From: Desulfatiglans anilini DSM 4660
GTDB lineage: Bacteria > Desulfobacterota > DSM-4660 > Desulfatiglandales > Desulfatiglandaceae
Direction of reading: 5' to 3'
Length of the DNA: 64,000 nucleotides
Assembly: GCF_000422285.1 (NCBI RefSeq)
Contig: NZ_AULM01000004.1
Span: 1-64,000, forward strand
Of this stretch, positions 52,425-61,043 are shown one piece after another (the first letter of the stretch is position 1; each line of letters starts with the position of its first letter). Under the pieces are notes generated by a model, which saw only the letters and a list, made by a program, of their open reading frames with translations, had not been told where the DNA came from and searched no databases. The position numbers were made by a program, and so were the translations under genes.

Positions 52425-53933
52425 ATGGATGCAAAGCAATTTTTCCACGAGCGACATGAAGAGATCGTATGTTTATGGTTTGACATACTTCATAACGATC
52501 CGTCCACGCGTTACCATCGGGAACCGCCCCAGGATCTCCGCAGATTGATGAACTATGGAGCCCTTGCCCTCCGCCGCGTGATGCTGGAAGATGATTGGAC
52601 CGACCTGAAGGAGTTTATCACCCATATCGCAAAAAAACGCTTCAGTCAAGGCTTCCAGGTTTCAGAGCTTCAGATGGCCTTCGAATTTTATCGTCAAGCG
52701 CTAACTCCCCTACTATTTGCGGAGATCAATTCGCCAAAATTAGAACAGCTGATAATGAAACTCCAGGAATGCATGATTTTCTCCCTCACTAAATTCTCTG
52801 AATTTTTCCAAGGCATCCATGAAAATTTTCTGCGGAACCATACCGAAATCCTGGAAAATCAGATCAAGAGTCGCACCCGTGAACTGGCCGAGTCCCGCCA
52901 GAAATACAAAACCCTTGTAGAGGAAATCAACGAAGGCTTCTTCGTTCTGGCGGAAGGCCTCATTGTCTTTGCCAATCGTATGTTCGCCGAGATGCACGGA
53001 TGCGAGCTGACAGACGTTCTCGAGAAAAAATATCTAGACTTCATCGCAGATGAGCATAAAGAGAAGATCCGAAACGTCTACAAACTGAGCCAGAGAGAGC
53101 CCCATGTGCCAGTCAGAATGGAGTACCTGCGCTTGTGTAGGGACGGCCGAAAGTTGCCGACGGAAATCTTGGCCAAGCGGACGATATTCGGACATCACAC
53201 AGCCAATATCGGGATTTGCAGCGATATCGGCGAGCGGGTGGAACTGGAGAAGAAGACGCGGGAGGCTGAAAAACTGAAGGCCCTGGCTCAGCAGGCCGCC
53301 TCTCTGGCCCATGAAGTGAGAAACCCGCTTTCCACAGTGCGGATCAATCTCCAACTGCTGTACCGAAACGCCACCAAGCCGGAGCAGATCGGCCTTTTGC
53401 AGGCGAGCCTCGATGAAGTCGTTCAGATCGAACGGACCCTGCAGGAGATGATGGATATCAGTTTTCCGGTGAGGTTGTCACTCCAGCCGGTCCATCTCAG
53501 ATCGTTGCTCCAGCACTGTCTCAACAGCATGCGGCAACGCCTGCTCAACAACCAGGTGAAGACGTTCCTCCGCTTGGAACGGGGTGCCGAGGGCATCCAC
53601 GTGGACCCGCACCGGATGGAGCAGGCCCTGGTCAACCTGCTTTTCAACGCCGTCGAAGCGCAGCCTTCCGGAGGCAAGGTAGCGATCTCCGCCCGGCCCC
53701 TCACCAAAGGGGCGGACCCGTGGGTGGAGATCCTGATATCGGATCAGGGCCCCGGGGTGCCCAAGGAGATCCTTCCTTACATCTTCGACCCGATGTTCAG
53801 TCAGAAGGCGATGGGAACCGGATTGGGGCTGCACAACGTCAAAAGGATTGTCGAGGCGCATGGCGGCTCGGTGCGTGTCAAGCTGAACCGAAAGCGCGGA
53901 ATGAGCTTCTACTTGAATCTACCGGCGAGGTGA
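52425..53933 (+). CDS. soluble PAS-containing sensor histidine kinase
   Basis: 502 residues with no transmembrane helix. The first 140 residues are helical and resemble the RsbRD-type N-terminal sensor domain (FHERHEEIVCLWFDIL). A short coiled coil leads to a PAS domain (about 165-275), HisKA with SLAHEVRNPLSTVR (phospho-acceptor His near 295) and HATPase with VNLLFNAVEAQPSGG and GPGVPKEI. Cytoplasmic sensing of a metabolite such as an aromatic acid or its CoA ester is plausible. It is one base from the NtrC-type regulator gene, so the two form a pair. Confidence 0.9.
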   Translation: MDAKQFFHERHEEIVCLWFDILHNDPSTRYHREPPQDLRRLMNYGALALRRVMLEDDWTDLKEFITHIAKKRFSQGFQVSELQMAFEFYRQALTPLLFAEINSPKLEQLIMKLQECMIFSLTKFSEFFQGIHENFLRNHTEILENQIKSRTRELAESRQKYKTLVEEINEGFFVLAEGLIVFANRMFAEMHGCELTDVLEKKYLDFIADEHKEKIRNVYKLSQREPHVPVRMEYLRLCRDGRKLPTEILAKRTIFGHHTANIGICSDIGERVELEKKTREAEKLKALAQQAASLAHEVRNPLSTVRINLQLLYRNATKPEQIGLLQASLDEVVQIERTLQEMMDISFPVRLSLQPVHLRSLLQHCLNSMRQRLLNNQVKTFLRLERGAEGIHVDPHRMEQALVNLLFNAVEAQPSGGKVAISARPLTKGADPWVEILISDQGPGVPKEILPYIFDPMFSQKAMGTGLGLHNVKRIVEAHGGSVRVKLNRKRGMSFYLNLPAR

Positions 53934-53934
53934 A

Positions 53935-55296
53935 ATGGTGATCACACGTGCGCTGATAATCGATGACCAGGATTCGCTCCTGAATTCCCTGAGGATCTTT
54001 TTCGAGCTGCGGGGATGGGAGGTAACCACCGCCTCGACGGGACGGGAAGGGTTGAAAAAGGCGCGCACCTTGCAGCCCTCCCTGGTGATTCTTGATTTGA
54101 GGCTGCCGGATATGGACGGGCAAGAAATTCTGGAACGGCTGCGCCATGAGATGCCCGCAACTCAGGTGATTGTCGTGACCGCCTTCCAGGATATGGACAA
54201 TACGATACGCTGCATCAAGCTGGGCGCTTTCGACTTCATACACAAGCCGATCGATATCGACGAACTGGAAACGGCCTTGAACCGTTTCAGCAACGTGAGC
54301 AAGGCCCAGGGGGCGAAGCCCCCCATCGAGGCGCCGCTGCACTCCGTTTCCTGCGAAGATTCGCCATACATCGTCGGAAAGAGCCAGGCGATGAAAGATG
54401 TCTTCAAGAAGATCGCGATGGTATCCGATTCCAGGGTCACAGTGCTCATCCAGGGAGAAAGCGGGACGGGGAAAGAACTCGTAGCTCGGGCGATACACTA
54501 TCAGGGGGCCTATCGGAGCCATCCTTTCATGGTGGTCGATTGCTCGATACTCGTGGACACACTGACTGAAAGTCAGCTCTTTGGATATGAAAAAGGCGCC
54601 TTCACCGGAGCCGAAATGATGCGCAAAGGGACGCTCGAGTCGGCCGGAGAGGGGACGATCTTCTTCGACGAAATCGGCGAACTGCCACTGCGGCTGCAGA
54701 GCAAGCTCCTCCGGTTTCTCCACGAAAAGGGATACACCCGCGTAGGAGGCACTCAGCCGATGCACTCCGAAGCACGCATCATCGCTGCAACCAATCGAAA
54801 TCTGGAGCAGATGGCATCGGAGGGGCGAATGCGTACCGATCTTTTTTATCGGCTGCAGGTGGTGACGATCTACATGCCGCCGCTCAGGGACCGCCGCTCT
54901 GACATCCCGCTTCTGGCCTCCAGCCTTCTCGAAAAGATAGGACACAAGTTGAGAGTACCGATCAAGAGCTTGACCAACGGGGCGATGCAGGAACTGGAGA
55001 GCTATTCCTGGCCGGGCAATGTCCGGCAGCTTGAAAACACCCTGACCAAAGCAGCGGTTTTAACCAAGTCTTCCGTGCTGGACAAAGAAGATATCATTCA
55101 TGCAAATGCGCACATCGACCGGTCCTCCCCCGAAAAGGGAGGGGTGGACAAGACACTGGCGGAAGTCGAAAAGGAGCACATTCTGCGGGTCCTCAACGCA
55201 AAAGAGGGGCATCTCGGGCAGGCGTGCCGGACGCTTGGAATCAGCCGGCCGACGTTGAGAAGCAAGCTGAAGCAATACGGGGTGAACCAGACTTGA
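53935..55296 (+). CDS. NtrC-family sigma-54-dependent response regulator
   Basis: 453 residues. Receiver domain with Asp10-Asp11 and phospho-acceptor Asp54 (VILDLRLPD). AAA+ domain with Walker A GESGTGKE, sigma-54 loop GAFTGA and Walker B TIFFDEIGELP. C-terminal Fis-type HTH (GHLGQACRTLGISRPTLRSK). It activates sigma-54 holoenzyme. The two sigma-54 promoters in this window, upstream of the aryl-acid ligase and of the reductase-Liv operon, are its likely targets. It ends at a strong terminator. Confidence 0.95.
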   Translation: MVITRALIIDDQDSLLNSLRIFFELRGWEVTTASTGREGLKKARTLQPSLVILDLRLPDMDGQEILERLRHEMPATQVIVVTAFQDMDNTIRCIKLGAFDFIHKPIDIDELETALNRFSNVSKAQGAKPPIEAPLHSVSCEDSPYIVGKSQAMKDVFKKIAMVSDSRVTVLIQGESGTGKELVARAIHYQGAYRSHPFMVVDCSILVDTLTESQLFGYEKGAFTGAEMMRKGTLESAGEGTIFFDEIGELPLRLQSKLLRFLHEKGYTRVGGTQPMHSEARIIAATNRNLEQMASEGRMRTDLFYRLQVVTIYMPPLRDRRSDIPLLASSLLEKIGHKLRVPIKSLTNGAMQELESYSWPGNVRQLENTLTKAAVLTKSSVLDKEDIIHANAHIDRSSPEKGGVDKTLAEVEKEHILRVLNAKEGHLGQACRTLGISRPTLRSKLKQYGVNQT

Positions 55297-55309
55297 AAGG
55301 CCCGAACTG

Positions 55310-55352
55310 CAGGCGGTCGCCGGAGGTCAGTGCTCCGAGCCGCCTGTTTTTT
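55310..55352 (+). terminator. Rho-independent terminator of the kinase-regulator operon
   Basis: CAGGCGG and CCGCCTG enclose an inner GGAG/CTCC stem and are followed by six T. The element overlaps the 3' end of the convergent receiver-protein gene. Confidence 0.85.
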
Positions 55353-55842
55353 CGGACTTTTTCAAGGCTGATTCGAACTCTTTGAAAAATTGATCTTTTT
55401 CGCGCCAGTCGGGGCCGAACTTGCTGTTGAAATAGGCGCCCAGGCCCGAGAACAGTTTCGACCAGACGGATTCCTTCCTGCCGAGGACGACCTCTTCCAG
55501 GAACTCAGGCAATTCCCGCATCTTCTCTTTGGGCAGAAACGACACGGCACCCAGCTTGATGGCCTTCTTCAGGGCCTCGGGCGTGAGGGCGTGGGCCGTC
55601 AGCATCACCGTCGGGAACCCCATGGCGACCGACGTCCTAAGGAGTTCGAAGCCGTTGACACCCATGATATCCAAGATCACGATGTCGTATGTGTAGTTGA
55701 GGAGATACTGCGTAGCCGTGTCGAAGTCGCGTGCTTTGTAAAGGATGCACATGTTCAGGATCTCCTCGATGGTTTCAAGGACATCCGGCTCATCGTCGAC
55801 CGCAAGGATCACCTTGTCTTTCAGTACGCTGCTGTCCATCAT
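55327..55842 (-). CDS. single receiver-domain response regulator
   Basis: 171 residues from ATG at 55842 (AGAGGAAA upstream). Receiver core VILAVDDEPDVLETIEEIL, phospho-acceptor Asp in DIVILDIMGVNG, and Lys in FLPKEK, followed by a helical tail of about 45 residues without DNA-binding domain. Probably acts by protein contact, perhaps modulating the nearby kinase. An upstream in-frame extension to 56124 is translated repeat DNA and was rejected. Confidence 0.85.
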   Translation of the reverse strand: MMDSSVLKDKVILAVDDEPDVLETIEEILNMCILYKARDFDTATQYLLNYTYDIVILDIMGVNGFELLRTSVAMGFPTVMLTAHALTPEALKKAIKLGAVSFLPKEKMRELPEFLEEVVLGRKESVWSKLFSGLGAYFNSKFGPDWREKDQFFKEFESALKKSEKTGGSEH

Positions 55843-55984
55843 CTTGACGTATTTCCTCTTTTCCAGTCTTTGAAACAACGGTTTTCCGGTTATATTAACG
55901 GCTTCGAGGAGCGTTGCCCAGCAAAGATCCTCAGGCGCGGGAAACCTCCGGGAGCGGCCTTCCGGTGATCGAGTTCGAACTTTC

Positions 55985-56153
55985 CCTCGATGAAAACATC
56001 CGCTTGGTTTCCACCCGGAAATGGTGGTTTTGGCCGATCCCGGCATCCACATCTGCCCGTTCGCTTGTGCGGCGACCCGCAGACCGCCTCCGCGCAGACG
56101 CTTGATTCCCTGGATATTGGCCAAACCGGGACCCGCCCTTAAGGGGGTGGGAC
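55985..56153 (-). repeat. dispersed repeat, copy B (reference copy)
   Basis: Minus-strand order: CTCAGTCCCACCCCCTTAAG, GGGCGGGTCCCGG, GGCCAATATCC, GGAATCAAGCGTCTG, GCGGTCTGCGGGTCGC, CACAAGCGAAC, GGATGCCGGGATCGGCC, TTTCCGGGTGGAAACC. The leading CCCACCCCCTTAAGGG part can fold and may terminate the livF transcript. Copies A, D and E and partial copy C share blocks of it in the same order. Confidence 0.7.
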
Positions 56154-56165
56154 TGAGACCACCCC

Positions 56166-56876
56166 TTACATCCCCAGGTACCGGGATTTGATCTCCTCAT
56201 TTGCGACCAGTTCCTGCGGGGTGGATTCATGGACGATATTTCCGCGGCTCATGACGTAAACGTTGTCGGCCAGGCGGGTTGCCATCTGGAAGTTTTGCTC
56301 GACCAGGACGAGCCCCATTCGCTGTTCCCGCAGTCCGGAGATGACGTCGCTGATCTCCTGGACGATCAACGGGGCGAGTCCTTCAGACGGTTCATCCATG
56401 AGGAGGATCTTGGGCCCGCTGACCAGGGCCCGAGCCATGGCCAGCATCTGCTGTTCCCCACCGCTCAGGAAGCGCGCCTTTTGCCCTTGCCGGGTTTTCA
56501 ATATCGGGAAGATGCGGAAGACCTCCTCCATAGCCATCGGTTTGATCGCCGTTTCATCCCCATAGCTGCAGCGGAAAGGAACGACCAGATTTTCGAGGAC
56601 GCTCAGGGATGGGAAGATCCGTCTCCCTTGCGGCACCAGGGCGATGCCGGAGCGCATGATCTCTTGCGTCGTCTTTCCCATCAGTTCGGCGCCTTCCAGG
56701 AGGATGCTCCCCTTTCTCGGTTTGACGAAGGCGACGATGGAATGGATGAGCGTGGTTTTCCCCACCCCGTTGCGGCCCAGGACGGCGACGATGTTCCCTT
56801 TCGGGACCCGGATGGAAACGCCCTGCAGAATGTAACTGTCCCCGTAGTAGGTGTGCAAATCAAGAACTTCAAGCAT
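56166..56876 (-). CDS. livF: branched-chain amino acid type ABC transporter ATP-binding protein LivF
   Basis: 236 residues from ATG at 56876; a GTG at 56885 is also in frame. Walker A LGRNGVGKTT, signature LSGGEQQML, Walker B LLMDEPSEGLAP, H-loop replaced by the usual LVEQNF of the LivF group. It powers import with LivG. The start overlaps the livG stop by eight bases. Last transporter gene of the cluster. Confidence 0.92.
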   Translation of the reverse strand: MLEVLDLHTYYGDSYILQGVSIRVPKGNIVAVLGRNGVGKTTLIHSIVAFVKPRKGSILLEGAELMGKTTQEIMRSGIALVPQGRRIFPSLSVLENLVVPFRCSYGDETAIKPMAMEEVFRIFPILKTRQGQKARFLSGGEQQMLAMARALVSGPKILLMDEPSEGLAPLIVQEISDVISGLREQRMGLVLVEQNFQMATRLADNVYVMSRGNIVHESTPQELVANEEIKSRYLGM

Positions 56877-57621
56877 GATGGTCACCCATACCCAGATAGA
56901 CTTCCGCTACGTCCCGATTGCCGCGGATCTCAGACTCCGTGCCTTCCGCGAGGATCCTCCCCTGATAAAGGACGGAAATCTTGTCCGCTATCTTGAAGGC
57001 CACATCCATGTCGTGCTCGATGAAGAGGATCGTCGTTGCCGGATCGATCCGGTTGATCATGGGGACGACCAAGGCGGTCTCGGCGGGCGACAGGCCCTGG
57101 GTCGGCTCGTCGAGCAGGACGACCTTCGGTCTCCCCGAGAGCGCCAGGATGATCTCGAGCTGTCTCTGCTCGCCGTGGGAAAGATTTCTCACCTGCTGAT
57201 CCTTCTTGTCCCAGATGCCCCAGTCTTTCAACTGCGCCTCGGCATCCTCGATCATCTTCCTTCGGCTGGACGTTCGACGGTAGAACAGGTATTTGGTGGG
57301 GGTCAGCGCCTGCACGCCCATGAAGACATTTTCCCATACCATCAGGTTCGGGAAAAGATTCGTTATTTGAAAAGTCCGCGCCAGGCCTAAAGCTGCAAGT
57401 CTGTGAGCCGGGTAAGCGGTAATTTGCTGATCGAAGAGGCGGATATCGCCGCCGGTCGGCTTGAGGACCCCGCTGATGATGTTGAAGAGGGTCGTCTTGC
57501 CTGCCCCGTTCGGGCCGATGATCGCCCGCTTCTCGCCTACACCGACCCTAAAGGAGCAATCGTAGAGCACCTTGACCCCACCGAAGTTGACGCTGATCCT
57601 GTTTACTTCCAATGCATTCAC
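56869..57621 (-). CDS. livG: branched-chain amino acid type ABC transporter ATP-binding protein LivG
   Basis: 250 residues. Walker A IGPNGAGKTT, signature LSHGEQRQLEI, Walker B VVLLDEPTQGLSP and IEHDMDVAFKIAD typical of LivG. It pairs with LivF under the LivH-LivM permease. It follows the binding-protein gene by 150 bases. Confidence 0.93.
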   Translation of the reverse strand: MNALEVNRISVNFGGVKVLYDCSFRVGVGEKRAIIGPNGAGKTTLFNIISGVLKPTGGDIRLFDQQITAYPAHRLAALGLARTFQITNLFPNLMVWENVFMGVQALTPTKYLFYRRTSSRRKMIEDAEAQLKDWGIWDKKDQQVRNLSHGEQRQLEIILALSGRPKVVLLDEPTQGLSPAETALVVPMINRIDPATTILFIEHDMDVAFKIADKISVLYQGRILAEGTESEIRGNRDVAEVYLGMGDHHA

Positions 57622-57772
57622 GGTCGCTCCAGAGTGTTCCGAAAAAATGGGGGTTCTTCGACTCCCGGAAATAGGCTGTCGCTATGCCGAGGAGTTGCCG
57701 CACCGCTCCTTTCGCGTGCCGGAGCGGCTGCTTTTGGGAGCGGTGCGGACCGGGAGATCCTCTCCATGCCGG

Positions 57773-59023
57773 CTATTGCGCCCATTTCCCCTTCATCTCG
57801 GAATAGGGCGTCATTTTCATATAATCCTCGGCCTTCCAGTTCCAGAACTGATTGACCATGGGGAAGGTCTTGATCGGGACGCTCTCCCATGCACCGTCCA
57901 TTTCTTCCACCTTGCGGATATAGCTGTTCTGGATGGTGGCGCCGTAGTCATCGAATCGGACCGTCCCCCGCGGCGCCTTCAATTCGAGGGAGCGCATCAC
58001 GCGGACGAATTCCGCGCCCTTGATTTCCCCGTTGGTCTTGTTGAGCGCCTCCGCGATCAACATCCCCGTAAGGTACCCCTGTTCGGCATAAAGCGTGGGA
58101 CGATGCCCGTACTTGTCCATGAAGGATTTCTTGAAGCGGTTGTTCTCAGGGGTGTCGAGCAGGTAGCACCAGTGTGACTCCGTCACGATGTCCTTGGCGG
58201 ACGCCCCCTGCTTCGGCAGGATGTTGTCGTCTACCAGATAGCCTTTCCCGATGAGGGCCACCCTCCGGTTGAGGCCGTACTCCGCAAACTGCTTCACTAA
58301 GCGGAGGGCATCCGCCCCGGCGAAGAAGACCATAACGACATCCGCTTCCTGTGAGATCTTAGCCAGGTAGGGGGCGTAATCCTTGGTCCCGAGGGGCGGC
58401 CAGATCTCCTGGACGATCCTTCCCCCCATTTGGGTGAAGGTCCTGCAGATCCCGCCGACGTGTTCGTAGCCGGCGCCATAATCAGCCCCCATGGCAACTG
58501 CTTTCCGGTACCCGTTTTCATAGGCCCAGACCCCGAGCGGGTGCGATCCGGCGCTGTTGACAAAGGCCGGCCGCACGATGAGGGGATTGGATTTGCGCTG
58601 CGTCAGGTCATCGGCCCCGGCGTTCGAAATGACGAGGGGAATATTGTTCTTCTGAACGAACTCAGCCAGCGCATACGCCGATCCCGTCCCGACGACTCCC
58701 GCCAGGATATCGATGTTGTTCTTCTGAACGAGTTTGCGCGCGATATCCATGGCTTGGCTGACCTGGTTGCTGCCGACGTCTTCAACCAACACCTCGATCT
58801 GACGGCCCCCGGCCTGATGACCGATCTCTTCCATGTAGAGGTTGAGTCCATCCCGCAGATCGATCCCGATAGCTGTATAAACACCTGAAAGCGAGATAGC
58901 ATAGCCGATTTTGACAGGTTCTGCCGCCACGCTTTCCCTTTGTGCAAAGGTGAAAAAAGATGCGGCGATCAGAAGACCAAAACACACGCCACTGATCCCT
59001 TTGTGGAAACGACGGTTTTCCAT
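57773..59023 (-). CDS. periplasmic substrate-binding protein of the Liv-type transporter
   Basis: 416 residues from ATG at 59023 with GAGGGAGGG upstream. Signal peptide to about residue 34 (FFTFAQRESVAA). Type I periplasmic binding fold (VKIGYAISLSGVYTAIGIDL). Members of this family bind branched-chain amino acids but also amides, urea and aromatic acids. Next to an aryl-acid ligase and an enoate-type reductase, an aromatic or unsaturated carboxylate is a reasonable guess. It has its own upstream palindrome, so it may be expressed above the level of the permease genes. Confidence 0.9.
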   Translation of the reverse strand: MENRRFHKGISGVCFGLLIAASFFTFAQRESVAAEPVKIGYAISLSGVYTAIGIDLRDGLNLYMEEIGHQAGGRQIEVLVEDVGSNQVSQAMDIARKLVQKNNIDILAGVVGTGSAYALAEFVQKNNIPLVISNAGADDLTQRKSNPLIVRPAFVNSAGSHPLGVWAYENGYRKAVAMGADYGAGYEHVGGICRTFTQMGGRIVQEIWPPLGTKDYAPYLAKISQEADVVMVFFAGADALRLVKQFAEYGLNRRVALIGKGYLVDDNILPKQGASAKDIVTESHWCYLLDTPENNRFKKSFMDKYGHRPTLYAEQGYLTGMLIAEALNKTNGEIKGAEFVRVMRSLELKAPRGTVRFDDYGATIQNSYIRKVEEMDGAWESVPIKTFPMVNQFWNWKAEDYMKMTPYSEMKGKWAQ

Positions 59024-59046
59024 CTCGAATTCCCTCCCTCTTTTTT

Positions 59047-59064
59047 TAAATGATTTATCATTCA
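59047..59064. promoter_or_regulatory. palindromic operator upstream of the binding-protein gene
   Basis: On the minus strand TGAATGATAAATCATTTA: perfect AATGAT-AA-ATCATT core. It resembles TGAATGA-N4-TCATTCA sites of FadR-type TetR repressors and shares the TGAATG half with the thiolase operator. It is 24 bases before the start codon. Confidence 0.45.
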
Positions 59065-59188
59065 TTAAAATGACCCGGCAAGAACGCGCTTTCTTCCGGA
59101 ACGGCCCCTGTTCTTCTTTCATCAAACGCACTGTCGCTAAAGCTAACCGATGAAGACCCTGATCTGGATGGGGGATTTTCGTCCCACA

Positions 59189-60148
59189 TCATCCTTCCTG
59201 TTTCGGCTCGGGGCGTGCCCGTAACATTCGGTTCAGCGCGCCCAGGATGCCTTCCGGGAGCAGCAGAACGACCAAGACATAGACCGTTCCGAGCACCATG
59301 AGCCAGCGATCGGTGATGCCGCTGACGAAATCCTGGAGAAAAACGATCACCAGGGCCCCCAGGATCGGTCCGGCCAGCGTTCCCGGGCCGCCCAGGATCA
59401 CCATCAACAGGGCGGTCGAAGAGAGGATCACGCCGAAATTCACGGGATTCGGCGTCAGATCGTAATAGGCGTTCAGGACCCCTGAAATGCCCCCGATGAA
59501 ACCGGAGGCCATGAAAGCGAGGTACTTGTAAAGCCAGACGTTGAATCCGAGGGCCCTCATCCTGCTTTCGCTGTCCCGGATACCGCGCAGGGCCAGGCCG
59601 AATGGAGAGTTGATCAGAACCCAGAAACCGCTAATGGTCATTAGGAAGATGACGAGCACGAAGAAGTAAAACGCGCTTGTGTCGCTCAGATTGAGCCAGG
59701 GGGCCATGTGCCGGGTTAGGATTCCCGGCAGGCCGTCGTCGCCGCCGGTTATAGATCTCCAACTGAAGGCGATACCGTAAAAGACCTGGCAGATGGCGAG
59801 CATGATCATCAGGAAAAAGATGTCCTTCGTGCGGGTGGTGAGCAACCCGAAAACAGCGGCTGCACCGGTCGTCACTCCGAGCGCGGCAAGGCATGCCAGC
59901 CAGGTGCTGTCAGCTATGTGGCGGGTGAAAATGGCCACCGTGTAAGATGCAATCCCGAAAAAGACCCCATGGCCGACGGATGCCAGGCCCAGATGCCCGA
60001 GCATGAGACTCACGGAGGTCGCCAGGATCGAAAGGATCAATGCCCTGGCGACCAGTCCCACGTAGTATTCCGGCAAAACGAGCGGGACCACGGCAAGCGC
60101 GACGACCGCACCGAAAACCAGGGCTGCAAAGCGAGACTTTCCTATCAT
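59189..60148 (-). CDS. livM: Liv-type ABC transporter permease LivM
   Basis: 319 residues with about nine to ten hydrophobic segments. It carries the LivM signature HLGLASVGHGVFFGIASY and the EAA-like cytoplasmic loop (GLALRGIRDSESRMRALG). The start overlaps the livH stop as ATGA. It forms the transmembrane pore with LivH. Confidence 0.93.
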   Translation of the reverse strand: MIGKSRFAALVFGAVVALAVVPLVLPEYYVGLVARALILSILATSVSLMLGHLGLASVGHGVFFGIASYTVAIFTRHIADSTWLACLAALGVTTGAAAVFGLLTTRTKDIFFLMIMLAICQVFYGIAFSWRSITGGDDGLPGILTRHMAPWLNLSDTSAFYFFVLVIFLMTISGFWVLINSPFGLALRGIRDSESRMRALGFNVWLYKYLAFMASGFIGGISGVLNAYYDLTPNPVNFGVILSSTALLMVILGGPGTLAGPILGALVIVFLQDFVSGITDRWLMVLGTVYVLVVLLLPEGILGALNRMLRARPEPKQEG

Positions 60149-60999
60149 GATTTACCCCACAGACCGGTCGGTTTGAGGGCCAGGATGATCGCCATCGGCG
60201 CGAAGATGGTGAACATCGCCAGTTCGGGGAACAGGGCCTTTCCGAAGTTGTCGAGTAAGGCGACGATCAGACTCCCGAGAAAGGCCCCCTTCATGCTGCC
60301 CAAGCCCCCGACGATGATCACCACCACCGCGAACAGCAGGACCTCCAGATCGACGCCAGGGTAGACTCCGATGAAGGGCCCCCCCAAAACGCCGCTCAAA
60401 CCCGTCAGACCGGTGCCGATAATGAAGACGACCGTGAAGAGGGCCGGAACCTTGATCCCCACGGCGCGGGCCATTTTTTCGTCGTCGACGGAGGCCCGTA
60501 AAATCGCCCCCCACTTGGTCTTCTCCTGAAGGAACCACAGCAGGATTCCGAAGAAGAGTCCGACCCCGATGACGAACAGCCGGTAATAGGGAAAAATGAT
60601 GGAACCGATCATCAAGGAGCCTCTCAGAAACGCCGGTTTGGGGAGGGTCATCGGATCGGCGCCCCAGATGATGATGCTGATGTCCCCGATGATGAACATA
60701 CACCCCATGGTGAGCAGAACCTGCAACAGGCGTTTCCCGTAGATTCGTTGCAGGAGGAATTTCTGCAGGAAAAAGCCGGTGACCGCTGCCGTCGCCACGC
60801 CGGCGAGAATCCCGGCAAGGAAATTCCCGGTGGCATGGATGGCGCTGAGCGCGGCGTAGGCGCCGAGGAGATAACACGATCCGTGGGCCAGGTTCAGGAT
60901 GTTCATCAGGCCGAATATCACCGACAGACCGGCACACAGGAGAAACAGCAGCATCCCGAAAGAGAGGGCATTCAAGGCTTGTATAATCCAGAACTCCAT
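60145..60999 (-). CDS. livH: Liv-type ABC transporter permease LivH
   Basis: 284 residues from ATG at 60999 with GGGGG upstream; an upstream in-frame extension to 61038 is not membrane-like. Eight or so hydrophobic helices, the LivH motif NILNLAHGSCYLLGAY and the loop DEKMARAVGIKV. It lies 44 bases after the reductase gene, so it is very probably in the same sigma-54 operon. Confidence 0.93.
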   Translation of the reverse strand: MEFWIIQALNALSFGMLLFLLCAGLSVIFGLMNILNLAHGSCYLLGAYAALSAIHATGNFLAGILAGVATAAVTGFFLQKFLLQRIYGKRLLQVLLTMGCMFIIGDISIIIWGADPMTLPKPAFLRGSLMIGSIIFPYYRLFVIGVGLFFGILLWFLQEKTKWGAILRASVDDEKMARAVGIKVPALFTVVFIIGTGLTGLSGVLGGPFIGVYPGVDLEVLLFAVVVIIVGGLGSMKGAFLGSLIVALLDNFGKALFPELAMFTIFAPMAIILALKPTGLWGKS

Positions 61000-61043
61000 A
61001 AAAACCCCCGATCGTGGGTGGGGAGGGCCGGGCCGCATTAACG

